A DNA stretch of 57,764 nucleotides. Origin: Candidatus Pullibacteroides excrementavium (GTDB lineage Bacteria > Bacteroidota > Bacteroidia > Bacteroidales > P3). The stretch spans positions 1 to 57,764 of the forward strand of contig JADIMZ010000101.1 of NCBI GenBank assembly GCA_017694335.1. Direction: 5' to 3'. Positions within the stretch are counted from its first letter, which is position 1; every line of letters starts with the position of its first letter. Shown in pieces: positions 1 to 8,025 of the stretch. Below the pieces are notes generated by a model. It saw only the letters and a list, made by a program, of their open reading frames with translations. It was not told the origin of the DNA and made no database searches. Both the position numbers and the translations under genes were made by a program.

Positions 1-34
1 GTCTCGTGGGCTCGGAGATGTGTATAAGAGACAG
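1..34 (+). other. Illumina Nextera adapter (not genomic)
   Basis: These 34 bases equal the Nextera read-2 transposase adapter. They end in the 19-base Tn5 mosaic end AGATGTGTATAAGAGACAG at 16-34. Translated in the glnS frame they give [10 protein letters not shown], which is adapter and must not be read as an N-terminus. Genomic sequence begins at about base 35. The same fact shows that the library was made by tagmentation for Illumina sequencing. Confidence 0.98.
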
Positions 35-1562
35 GGCCAAGAAATACAACGGCAAGACCAACCTCCGCTTCGATGATACCAACCCGGTCAAGGAAGATGT
101 GGAATACGTGGATTCCATCCGCGAAGATATCAAATGGCTAGGATTCCAATGGGACGGGGAATATTACGCTTCGGACTACTTCCAGCAGCTTTACGACTGG
201 GCCGTGCAACTGATCAAGGAAGGCAAGGCCTACGTGGACGACCTGAGTCAGGAAGAGGCTTCCGAATACCGTGGAACGCCTACCCAGCCTGCCAAACCCA
301 GCCCTTGGCGGAATCGCAGCGTGGAAGAGAACCTGGATTTGTTCGAGCGGATGAAGAACGGGGAATTCCCCAACGGTTCCAAGACCCTGCGCGCCAAGAT
401 AGATTTGGCATCGCCCAACATGCACATGCGCGACCCTATCATGTACCGGATCCTGCACCAGAGCCACCACCGTACCGGCGACAAATGGTGCATCTACCCG
501 ATGTACGACTACGCGCACGGGCAAAGCGACTCGATTGAAGGCATCACCCATTCCATCTGCACCTTGGAATTCGAGGTACACCGCCCGCTCTACGACTGGT
601 TCATCCAGACCCTGCATATCCATGCGCCCCAGCAAATCGAGTTCGCCCGCCTGAACCTGAGCTACACGGTGATGAGCAAGCGCAAACTGCTGCAATTAGT
701 CAAAGAGAACTACGTTTCCGGCTGGGACGACCCCCGTATGCCGACCATCTGCGGGCTGCGCCGCCGAGGCTATACGCCGGAATCGATCCGGTTATTCGCC
801 GAAAAAATCGGGGTAGCCAAGCGGGATAACGTAATCGATGTGTCGCTTCTGGAATGGTGCGTGCGCGAAGACCTCAACAAAAAGGCCCAACGCGTGATGG
901 TGGTCATGAATCCGGTCAAATTAATCATCGACAACTACCCCGAAGGCCAGGAGGAAGAACTGGATGCCGTCAATAACCCCGAAGACGAAAGCATGGGCAC
1001 ACGGAAGGTGAAGTTCTCCCGCGAGCTGTACATTGAACGCGAAGACTTTATGGAAAACCCGCCCAAGAAGTTCTACCGTCTCTCTCCCGGCACCGAAGTC
1101 CGTCTGCGCTACGCCTATTTCGTAAAATGCACCAGCATGGTCAAGGATGCCGAAGGCAACATCACGGAAATCCACTGCACTTACGACCCGGCTTCCCGGG
1201 GAGGCAACTCGCCCGACGGCCGCAAGGTCAAGAGCACGCTGCACTGGGTATCGGCTCCGCACGCCAAAGACGTGGAAGTAAGGGTGTTCGACCGTCTTTT
1301 CCGCGTACCTGCCCCGGACGATGTGGAAGAAGGCAAGACCTTCCTGGACAACCTGAACCCGGATTCGCTGCAGGTGCTGCCGCACTGCAAGGCCGAAAGC
1401 TTCCTGGAAGGTTACGAGCAGAAGCCGCTCTCCCATTTCCAGTTCGAACGCATGGGCTACTTCTGCGTAGATCCGGACAGCGCCAAGGAAAACCGCTTGA
1501 TTTTCAACCGAACCGTGAACCTGAAGGATACTTGGGCAAAAGAGAGCGCGAAAAACCAGTGA
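35..1562 (+). CDS. glnS: glutaminyl-tRNA synthetase, 5'-truncated by the contig edge
   Basis: GlnRS is a cytoplasmic class Ic enzyme that charges tRNA-Gln with glutamine. About 508 residues remain. They start at [17 protein letters not shown], which aligns with about residue 55 of the E. coli enzyme, so the N-terminus with the HIGH motif is missing. Visible family marks are [10 protein letters not shown], the glutamine- and tRNA-binding region around [12 protein letters not shown], the KMSKS-type loop VMSKRK (about residue 215 of the fragment), and the C-terminal beta-barrel domains ending in [13 protein letters not shown]. The stop overlaps the next gene's GTG start (GTGA), which suggests co-transcription with the lipoprotein gene and lpxH. 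The truncation is an assembly artefact; the rest of the reading frame is intact. Confidence 0.97.
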
Positions 1563-2368
1563 AAAGCCTTTTTCAAAAAATAGTGATAACGTGCCTTTGT
1601 GCTGCGTCCCTGTGGGGATGCCAGCGCAAAGGCACTTCTTTTGTGGAGATGGAGCTGAAAGGCGGCCAAGGCCGGACAGTATGCCTCTACGAAATTTCGG
1701 CCACACAAGGGAGCTTCTTCATAGACTCCTTGCAGCTCGATGCCGACAGCCGAGGCCGATTCCGGTTCCCCGACGACAGTGCCAAGCTCTACGCCCTAAG
1801 CGGGCAAGGGAACGCTAATATACTGTTCCTGATTCCGCTCCCCGGCGAAGAACTGCATCTGCAAGCCACCTACGATTCATTAGTAGCCACAGCCCAGCTG
1901 CAAAGCCAGCTCAACTCAATAGAACACCCCAGTCCGAGCCTGGTTCTGCTTGCATACCAGAAAAAGTCAGAAAACGGCCTGAAAGAATTAGAGAAAACCG
2001 AAAAACGCTGGACGGGGAACTATTACCGGGTATCAAACCGAGACTCCCTATACCAAGCCTGCGTCAAACAATCGGACAGCATCCTCCTTGGGCTGAAACA
2101 AGAAGCAAAGAAGACCTGTCAAAATAACACGGACAACTTAGCTCCCATTTTCATATTCAACAAGATGTGCGGAACGCATCCGATATTCGACCCGCTGCAG
2201 GAAGAGGATTGGAATTTCATGTATTCCTGCACGTTGGAAATGCAGAAGTCGATGCCCGGCAATCCTCATGTCCAACGGATGCTATTCAACTTAAAAAGAA
2301 TCGAATCCGCACGCCGGAACGAAGCCTTGCAACAAGAGATGGATAAACGGAAAGGAGGAAAACGATGA
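1559..2368 (+). CDS. DUF4369-like lipoprotein without a thioredoxin domain
   Basis: A predicted lipoprotein of 269 residues. I chose the GTG at 1559, which overlaps the glnS stop. It gives a short signal peptide ([20 protein letters not shown]) with a lipobox ending in Cys about 20 residues in. Residues about 25-110 ([35 protein letters not shown]) resemble the DUF4369 beta domain that begins many Bacteroidetes TlpA-type thiol-disulfide proteins. The C-terminal half is helical and charged. No CxxC thioredoxin motif follows, so this is either a stand-alone DUF4369 protein or a form that lost its redox domain. The stop overlaps the lpxH start (ATGATG). Function unknown; probably envelope-associated. 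Confidence 0.75.
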   Translation: MKSLFQKIVITCLCAASLWGCQRKGTSFVEMELKGGQGRTVCLYEISATQGSFFIDSLQLDADSRGRFRFPDDSAKLYALSGQGNANILFLIPLPGEELHLQATYDSLVATAQLQSQLNSIEHPSPSLVLLAYQKKSENGLKELEKTEKRWTGNYYRVSNRDSLYQACVKQSDSILLGLKQEAKKTCQNNTDNLAPIFIFNKMCGTHPIFDPLQEEDWNFMYSCTLEMQKSMPGNPHVQRMLFNLKRIESARRNEALQQEMDKRKGGKR

Positions 2369-3234
2369 TGCTCGACAACATACAAATAGAAATCCCCGCG
2401 GGCAAGAAGCTGTTCTTCCTCTCCGATTTTCATTTAGGCTCTCCAGACCACGCTTCCAGCAGGAAACGGGAAGACCGGGTGATAAAATGGATCCATGCGC
2501 ATGAAGCGGAAATGGCGGGATTATTCCTCCTGGGCGACATTTTCGACTATTGGTTCGAATACCGCCACGTAGTACCCAAAGGTTTTGTGCGGCTTTTCGG
2601 CAAATTAGCAGACTTATGCGACCGCAAGATTCCCGTGCATTTCTTTTGCGGCAACCACGACACCTGGATCCGGGATTACTTTGAAAAGGAAATCGGCATC
2701 ATTCCCCATAAGAACAATGCCTTGTTGCAAACAGGCCAACATATCTTCTTCATAGGACACGGGGATGGTCTCGGTCCTGGCGAAAGAGGGTACAAGGTCA
2801 TGAAAGCGGTTTTCAATGCCAGAATCAGCAAGCTCCTGTACTCGGCCTTGCATCCTTGCTGGGGGTACCGGATTGCCATCCGGGCATCGCGCAACAGCCG
2901 GAAAAAAGCGGTAAGCAGCCAAGAGCAGGTCATCCGGCAACGGGAAAAAGGGAAGAACCATAACCTGCTCTGTTTCATGCAAGATTACCTTCAGACAAAG
3001 CATGTGGACGCTTTTATTTTCGGCCACCGACATTGGCCGCTAATCGCCCGGCTCGAACCGGGGAAACCGTTTACCAAAGCCGCCGAACCCTCCGAATCCT
3101 GCGTGGAATGGAATGAGGGGCAAGAGGTCTATTACCTGAACACGGGAGACTGGCTCCGCCACGACTCGTATGCCTCTTTCGACGGCTCCCGCCTCTGCTT
3201 AGGCGGCAAGAACATAAGAACCGAATTCATTTAA
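2365..3234 (+). CDS. lpxH: UDP-2,3-diacylglucosamine pyrophosphohydrolase (LpxH-like)
   Basis: Calcineurin-like metallophosphoesterase of 289 residues that would hydrolyse UDP-2,3-diacylglucosamine to lipid X in lipid A synthesis, at the cytoplasmic face of the inner membrane. All metal-binding blocks are present in order: SDFHLG (about residue 20), LGDIFDYWFEY (about 57), CGNHDTW (about 95), IGHGDGLGPGERGYK (about 130) and FGHRHWP near residue 220. The GDIFDYWFEY and GHGDG blocks are typical of LpxH rather than generic phosphoesterases. It starts inside the end of the lipoprotein gene, so the two are translationally coupled. Two ATG codons stand in tandem (2365 and 2368); either could be used. 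Confidence 0.88.
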   Translation: MMLDNIQIEIPAGKKLFFLSDFHLGSPDHASSRKREDRVIKWIHAHEAEMAGLFLLGDIFDYWFEYRHVVPKGFVRLFGKLADLCDRKIPVHFFCGNHDTWIRDYFEKEIGIIPHKNNALLQTGQHIFFIGHGDGLGPGERGYKVMKAVFNARISKLLYSALHPCWGYRIAIRASRNSRKKAVSSQEQVIRQREKGKNHNLLCFMQDYLQTKHVDAFIFGHRHWPLIARLEPGKPFTKAAEPSESCVEWNEGQEVYYLNTGDWLRHDSYASFDGSRLCLGGKNIRTEFI

Positions 3235-3246
3235 TTTCAGCACATA

Positions 3247-3627
3247 ATGAACAGCACAGTTTCTATCGAGGGCATGGAATTCTACGCCCACCATGGTTGT
3301 TTCCCCGAAGAACGGATCATCGGCACTTGGTTCACCGTGGATTTATACATGGATGTCGATACCGAAAAAGCACAGGTGTCGGATTCATTGGAAGACACCG
3401 TAAATTACGCAGAAGTCTATACCAAGGTCAAAGAAGAAATCTCAATTCCGGCAAAACTGATTGAACATGTGGCCCGCCGCATCGTGGACCGCGTCCTAAG
3501 AGACTATCCGATGGTGCTCTCGGCCCGTATCAAACTGAGCAAGCTGAACCCGCCCTTGGGAGAAAGAATCCGGCAAGTCAGCATCTCTTTCGGCAAAGAC
3601 CGCCCGGAGCGTGCTACCGTAAAATAA
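3247..3627 (+). CDS. folB: dihydroneopterin aldolase
   Basis: FolB converts 7,8-dihydroneopterin to 6-hydroxymethyl-dihydropterin in folate synthesis. At 126 residues it has the normal family length. Recognisable blocks are the N-terminal MEFYAHHGCFPEER, the strand GTWFTVDLYMDVD, the substrate-binding stretch VNYAEVYTKVKEEI, and LIEHVARRIVDRVL followed by the conserved lysine region IKLSKLNPPLG. It lies 12 bases after lpxH and is probably the last gene of that transcript. A repeat-rich non-coding stretch follows. Confidence 0.93.
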   Translation: MNSTVSIEGMEFYAHHGCFPEERIIGTWFTVDLYMDVDTEKAQVSDSLEDTVNYAEVYTKVKEEISIPAKLIEHVARRIVDRVLRDYPMVLSARIKLSKLNPPLGERIRQVSISFGKDRPERATVK

Positions 3628-3662
3628 AAGGCATTTACAAGCCTGAATACGAGACACTGAGC

Positions 3663-3930
3663 CGCCGCGCGGCGCGGAAAGCAAGACCTAGCGGCAAACC
3701 AGCGTGCAGAATCGGTAAACTAATCCCCGGCAAGCAGATGCAAGGCGCACGACCGCAGGCGAACCACAGCGCGTACCAAACTGGGGCAAAAAGCATGCAC
3801 AATAGAGTAAACTGATTTTCAGCAAGCAGATACGAGGCCTGCGAAGAAGCCCGCGCCGGAGCGTACTTTTGTACGTGAGGACGCGGGCGATGAGCATAAC
3901 GAAGTAGATGCTTACTGAAAATCAGTTTAC
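3663..3930. repeat. palindromic repeat element between convergent genes
   Basis: This stretch between folB and lptC has no gene. It holds a perfect 12-bp palindrome (CGCCGCGCGGCG, 3663-3674), two diverged tandem copies of one unit (3715-3776 and 3807-3866, both starting GTAAACT and ending GCGTAC with CAAGCAGAT inside), and a long hairpin. The hairpin has 27-bp arms at 3807-3833 and 3904-3930 that match except at two positions, an inner stem GCCCGCG/CGCGGGC (3849-3855/3882-3888) and an apical CGTAC-TTTT-GTACG (3862-3875). The right arm contains the stop codon of lptC. It looks like a small mobile palindromic element (REP- or MITE-like) that may also terminate both convergent transcripts. Confidence 0.8.
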
Positions 3931-4490
3931 CTTATTACGCCGCGAGGACGCCGAAGAACCACATTCTCCATCCTCTCATCCGCATCAAACCCATCCCCTT
4001 CCAATACCAAACCCGGACTTACCTTGAGCACCCGTACATCGGAATAAATCTTACGGGTATCCTGATTCCAATAAAGGGCTTCGGTATAAATGGTATCCAG
4101 CGAACGGTAATCGTAAACTTCCACGTTCCGGTAGAACTTCATCAGCTTCTGGTCCTGAAAATTGATAGCCGAATCGGCAAACAGAATCACATCGACCGTG
4201 GAACCGTCTTCAGAAAAGAAAGTGGACTTGACACCACGAGGAAAAACCTGCAACGGCTCGGCCCCCTTCTCTTTCCCGGTATAATTGCTCATGACCGGAT
4301 ACTCCATATATATCTGCCGTTTGCCATCCTCCGTCACCAAGCTATAGGAATCGTAAACCGTCTGGCTCGGAGCCGAAGCAATGTCCTTGAAAGGCATGAA
4401 CACATTCGGATCCGACTTGCAGGAAAATAAAAATCCTCCCGATAACAGGGGCAACAAGAAGAAAAGAGGACGGGAAAAGTTAACTTTCAT
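3927..4490 (-). CDS. lptC: LPS export protein LptC, predicted lipoprotein
   Basis: LptC-like protein of 187 residues, the periplasmic link that takes LPS from the LptBFG transporter towards LptA. The N-terminus has a signal peptide with lipobox FLFSC (Cys about 24), as is common for Bacteroidetes LptC, in place of the single TM helix of proteobacterial LptC. The beta-jellyroll pattern is visible: EDGKRQIYMEYPVM, GVKSTFFSEDGSTVDVILFADSAI, MKFYRNVEVYDYRSLDTIYTEALYWNQDTRKIYSD and LVLEGDGFDADERMENV. The last residues (GVIR) and the stop lie at or beside the right arm of the palindromic repeat. A 10-bp hairpin separates it from the upstream TPR gene. The gene order coaX - barrel protein - TPR protein - lptC is one I know from other Bacteroidales. 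Confidence 0.88.
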   Translation of the reverse strand: MKVNFSRPLFFLLPLLSGGFLFSCKSDPNVFMPFKDIASAPSQTVYDSYSLVTEDGKRQIYMEYPVMSNYTGKEKGAEPLQVFPRGVKSTFFSEDGSTVDVILFADSAINFQDQKLMKFYRNVEVYDYRSLDTIYTEALYWNQDTRKIYSDVRVLKVSPGLVLEGDGFDADERMENVVLRRPRGVIR

Positions 4491-4542
4491 CCTATTTCAA
4501 ATTAATGGAGAACCTTGAATTCTCTTCGGACAGGATATGATT

Positions 4543-4574
4543 CGGGCGGAATACCCCTTAAAGAATTCCGCCCG
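4543..4574 (-). terminator. intergenic hairpin, possible transcription terminator or attenuator
   Basis: A perfect 10-bp stem (CGGGCGGAAT at 4543-4552, ATTCCGCCCG at 4565-4574) with a 12-base loop, just after the TPR gene and before lptC. Seen from the minus strand the T-run lies before the hairpin, not after it, so it is not a classical Rho-independent terminator. It may reduce read-through into lptC or stabilise the upstream message. Confidence 0.5.
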
Positions 4575-4589
4575 ACAAAAAAACTATTT

Positions 4590-5897
4590 TTACTTAGCAG
4601 CACGAATCGTGGTCGTGTGTGTGAACCAGCAAGAAATCTGGTAAGTGGATCCTTCCCGTAAACCGTATGTAAACAGGTCATCCGCCGATGGGAAATGCTG
4701 GCTGTAAGTGTTTATTGCCGTATTGGCGGCTTCCGCCACTTCAGGATCAACCGACTTGGCCTTTATGAACATATCCACCGCGGCCCAGAAAGGGGCCCTC
4801 TTGGCTATCGGAGTACCATCGCCCGGGCATGCGTCCGCACCGGAAGCATACAACATACCGAGCAACAGATAAGCCCTTCCACTTTGTGGATTGATTTTCA
4901 ACGCATTGTTGCAAGCACGACGCCCGTCCCCATAATGATTGAGCCTCCAGCAAGCGTTAGCCACCAGCAAATAGGCATTTTCTCTTTGATTTTCGGGCAA
5001 TTGAGAAATCGTCTCATCGTTCAGGAAAGCTCCGATACGGCCAAACTCTTCATTACGATTGCACATCTGAGCCATCAGATACGCGCTCTCGGGAGTAGGA
5101 TGCATTTCATACAAAGCATCCGTCAACTGGAAGAAAATCTCCGAATCAGTGCATCCCCGGGAAGCCAGCATCTTGGTAGCCTTTCTCAGGAATTCCGCAT
5201 TAGTCTTGTTCGCTTCGAACTTTTCCGTATACATAGCCACCAAATCCTCGCAAGAAGCATAAGGTTCAAACAAACGGCTAACCGTGTTCATCATCGCGTC
5301 AGCCGTCGTATCCGCAGGATTCATCTCGGCAATATCCTCCAAAATAGTCGTAGCCTTGTCGTATGCGGCAAACAAGTCATCCTTGCTAATCAGATTGGCC
5401 TTGTAAGCATCTCGCACGCATTCGAAATAGAAATAAGGGATGTTGATGAAATTCGGTTCATTCGCATAAGCCAAAGCCTGGTTGAACAGTTCCATCGCAT
5501 CCTGAATCTTGCTCGGAGCATATGTCCGCATATCCTGCGCTTTCATCCCCAAGCAATACCCCGGACGGCCGTAATACTGGGCCCGCATATCCCACAACTT
5601 CATCAATTCTTCAAAATACTGGGCCCGCTGGGCCGGATCCTTTGTAGCAGCCATCATCTGCTTGAGAATCACACTCCCGCGGATATACGTATTCAAAGAA
5701 GTAGCCGGACACAGCTCCAACACCTGTTTCCAAGCATCGTAAGCACCTGCATAATTCTTCTGCTTGTAGAATTCTCCGTAAACAGAAAGATTCTGAAGAC
5801 ATTTGATACTGTCTTCAGGTGTTTTTCCATACTTTTGGGCATGCAGGGAAGAAAAACCCATAGCCAATGCCATAACGATTACAAGAATCTTTTTCAT
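4590..5897 (-). CDS. secreted tetratricopeptide-repeat protein
   Basis: A 435-residue envelope protein. I use the internal ATG at 5897, because MKKILVIVMALAMGFSSLHAQ is a clean signal peptide and GAGGAC stands 8-13 bases upstream; a longer form would add nine polar residues. The mature part is helical with TPR-like units, clearest at residues about 35-70 (YGEFYKQKNYAGAYDAWKQVLELCP) and 320-355 (NHYGDGRRACNNALKINPQSGRAYLLLGMLY). It lies 82 bases after the barrel-protein gene in the coaX-lptC cluster. TPR proteins of this sort usually serve as scaffolds in envelope assembly; I cannot name its partner. Confidence 0.85.
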   Translation of the reverse strand: MKKILVIVMALAMGFSSLHAQKYGKTPEDSIKCLQNLSVYGEFYKQKNYAGAYDAWKQVLELCPATSLNTYIRGSVILKQMMAATKDPAQRAQYFEELMKLWDMRAQYYGRPGYCLGMKAQDMRTYAPSKIQDAMELFNQALAYANEPNFINIPYFYFECVRDAYKANLISKDDLFAAYDKATTILEDIAEMNPADTTADAMMNTVSRLFEPYASCEDLVAMYTEKFEANKTNAEFLRKATKMLASRGCTDSEIFFQLTDALYEMHPTPESAYLMAQMCNRNEEFGRIGAFLNDETISQLPENQRENAYLLVANACWRLNHYGDGRRACNNALKINPQSGRAYLLLGMLYASGADACPGDGTPIAKRAPFWAAVDMFIKAKSVDPEVAEAANTAINTYSQHFPSADDLFTYGLREGSTYQISCWFTHTTTIRAAK

Positions 5898-5979
5898 TAT
5901 GTTGTCCTCTTTTTGTTTCTTCATTCATTACCCTCCCGAACCCGGGTCGCCCCCTCAAGACTTCGATCCCCTATAGGCA

Positions 5980-7290
5980 TCAATCGTATTTCGGCTTCAC
6001 GAACCATGTCTCCATCGAAGAAAGGCTTACCCCTATCCGGAAATAATCCTCTTCAATCTGTCCCTTGCCCATGAATCCGATCCGGCCGTACTGCAAACCT
6101 ATGTTTATCAACGACCGGCTTTTCCTTACCGGAATCCCCACGCCCAAGCTCACACCAAAGGAAATCAAATTATTCCCGCCATAAGTAGCGCAATACGTCT
6201 GATAGAAAGCACCGATGCGGTAGGCGAAGTGCCGCGCTGTCGAAACCGCCTGCGGATTGTTCTTCAACTCTGCCCCTACGTTCACGGCATAGGTATTTTT
6301 ATAATCGAAAGTCTTTCCATACTCCTTATACTGTTCCCAGAACGAGTAACTGAAATCAGCCCCGATCACATACTGCCCGTCCCGTTCAAAAGAGAAACCC
6401 GCTCTCACTGTCGAAGGATAGATAATAGTCCCTTTCCGCGCCGCCTCGGGCATAAAGGCCGTATCCGTCCCGCTGCTGAACACTCCTTGCCCCATCGTGG
6501 TCCTTTTTCCATACAGCTTGGATTGGAACGTATAGGCACCGCCCACCGTCAGGAAATGCCCCCGTTTCAATTCGGCCCGGTAAGTCACCCCCAGGTCTGC
6601 CGCAAAGCCGTTCACTTTCGTGGTCGTATAATATTCGGACTGCCCCGCATAAGCGGCCAAGGTATCATCCAGGAAAGACAATACCGAACTTTCCGTCACC
6701 GTTCCGAATTCGTAAACCAAGTTGGCGCCTACCGAAACCGGCCCCCAACCCAGCGAATGGCCCCAACCCGCCTTGGCGATTCCCCCGCTTCCTTCATGAG
6801 TCAGCTGCGTCATCCCTATATAAGGACCTGCGTCCGAAAAAGACGAAGTCCGGTAATGCATATCGGTAGCAGGCATCAGGTAAATGGCCATCTTGTACCA
6901 TTTGCAGACAGGGAAATAGAACTCAAGATTGCTCAAACCGCCCGAAGTGCTTTGATTCCGGACAATGCTACCATCGGCCCGCCTTTCCCTCAGACTGTTC
7001 ATCCCCAAGTTGAAACCTATGTCGAAACGGACACTCAAAGTATCGACACCGGTACGATAGGTAGCTGGATTCAATGGGTTCATATCCCCCTTGCCAGACA
7101 AACCCACGGCGATTCCTCCCATTCCCATATTGCGCACGTTCATGTAGGGCTGCATGCTTCCCACCCCGAAAGCGGAATACGGAGACAGAAGCCCTCCTTG
7201 CGCGGCTATTTTTTCCGGAAGCAGGGACAAGAAAGCCAGCCCCAGCATCAAACCCCATAGGGACTTCCTACTCCCATTTTTGTGAACCAT
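5980..7290 (-). CDS. predicted outer-membrane beta-barrel protein
   Basis: 436 residues with a signal peptide (KSLWGLMLGLAFLSLLPEKIAAQ) and then GGLLSPYSAFGVGSM...RNMGMGGIAVGLSG, a pattern seen at the start of Bacteroidetes FadL/OmpP1-like and PorV-like barrels. The remainder shows the alternating aromatic and polar strands of a barrel (VSVGANLVYEFG, FLTVGGAYTFQSKLYG, YVIGADFSYSFWEQY, SLINIGLQYGRIG). It overlaps the end of coaX by 23 bases and precedes the TPR and lptC genes, so a role in outer-membrane biogenesis or transport is a fair guess from context. The substrate cannot be read from the sequence. Confidence 0.8.
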   Translation of the reverse strand: MVHKNGSRKSLWGLMLGLAFLSLLPEKIAAQGGLLSPYSAFGVGSMQPYMNVRNMGMGGIAVGLSGKGDMNPLNPATYRTGVDTLSVRFDIGFNLGMNSLRERRADGSIVRNQSTSGGLSNLEFYFPVCKWYKMAIYLMPATDMHYRTSSFSDAGPYIGMTQLTHEGSGGIAKAGWGHSLGWGPVSVGANLVYEFGTVTESSVLSFLDDTLAAYAGQSEYYTTTKVNGFAADLGVTYRAELKRGHFLTVGGAYTFQSKLYGKRTTMGQGVFSSGTDTAFMPEAARKGTIIYPSTVRAGFSFERDGQYVIGADFSYSFWEQYKEYGKTFDYKNTYAVNVGAELKNNPQAVSTARHFAYRIGAFYQTYCATYGGNNLISFGVSLGVGIPVRKSRSLINIGLQYGRIGFMGKGQIEEDYFRIGVSLSSMETWFVKPKYD

Positions 7291-8023
7291 TCAAATCCAA
7301 TATTTCATTCAAGCCCGTCAGGACCAAGTTCTGGTGTGCAAATATCCGATAATTCAGCGACTTTTCAAAATAGCCGGAATTCCCTCCTGTCAACACTACC
7401 CGCAGATTCGGGAAACGCTTCTCGTAACGGGCTATATACCCTTCCACCTCATAACGAAGCCCATCCAAAGCACCGCTATACAAGGCTGTCTGCGTGTCGT
7501 TTATCTGATCCGTGCAACGTTCCTGCTTGATGTCCACCATCGGCAAGGCTTCCGTGAAACGATGCATGGCCCGCAAGCGCATATTGAGCCCGGGAGAAAT
7601 GGCTCCACCGAGAAAGCAGGCCGTTTTGTCCACCACGTTGTATGTGACGCAGGAACCGAAGACTATGCATAACACATTCTCATCGGGATACAAGGACCTC
7701 ACCGCGGAAGCCACAGCCACCCTGTCCCGCCCCAATGTCTCCGGATGCTGGTAATTCAAACGTACCGGAATCTTCAAATCCGGCATATACGACTGCCAAT
7801 CTATAAAATAGGAAAACTTAGCCAAAGCCCTGGCAAGAAACACCGGTTCCCTCGCCACCGTGCAGACAATGGCGGCATCCAAATCCGGATACCGGGACTG
7901 TATGTTCTCGATATCCTGCGGCGTGATAGCCTCATGCCATTGCGTGCACAATAGCTTCTTTTCTTCGAACACCCCCAATTTGGTAACGGTATTCCCTATG
8001 TCTATGACTAGTTTCTTTCGCAT
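7268..8023 (-). CDS. coaX: type III pantothenate kinase
   Basis: CoaX phosphorylates pantothenate with ATP, the first step of coenzyme A synthesis, in the cytoplasm. 251 residues from the ATG at 8023 (MRKKLVIDIGNTVTKLG); the 11 further codons upstream lie within the end of dnaG and would spoil the normal N-terminus. The ASKHA-fold ATP-binding block DIGNT is at residues 7-11. HPETLGRDRVAVASAVRSLYP (about 95-115) and FLGGAISPGLNMRLRAMHRFTEALP (about 140-165) are the pantothenate-binding and dimer signature, and VVLTGGNSGYF is near the C-terminus. The start is two bases after the dnaG stop. Confidence 0.95.
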   Translation of the reverse strand: MRKKLVIDIGNTVTKLGVFEEKKLLCTQWHEAITPQDIENIQSRYPDLDAAIVCTVAREPVFLARALAKFSYFIDWQSYMPDLKIPVRLNYQHPETLGRDRVAVASAVRSLYPDENVLCIVFGSCVTYNVVDKTACFLGGAISPGLNMRLRAMHRFTEALPMVDIKQERCTDQINDTQTALYSGALDGLRYEVEGYIARYEKRFPNLRVVLTGGNSGYFEKSLNYRIFAHQNLVLTGLNEILDLNGSQKWE

Positions 8024-8025
8024 GT

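Noticed and set aside
6..35. GTG start and the leading residues [10 protein letters not shown] as the N-terminus of GlnRS
   Set aside because: These codons are the Nextera adapter.
3688..3897. 69-codon minus-strand frame between folB and lptC
   Set aside because: It lies inside the palindromic repeat element and has no start context or motif.
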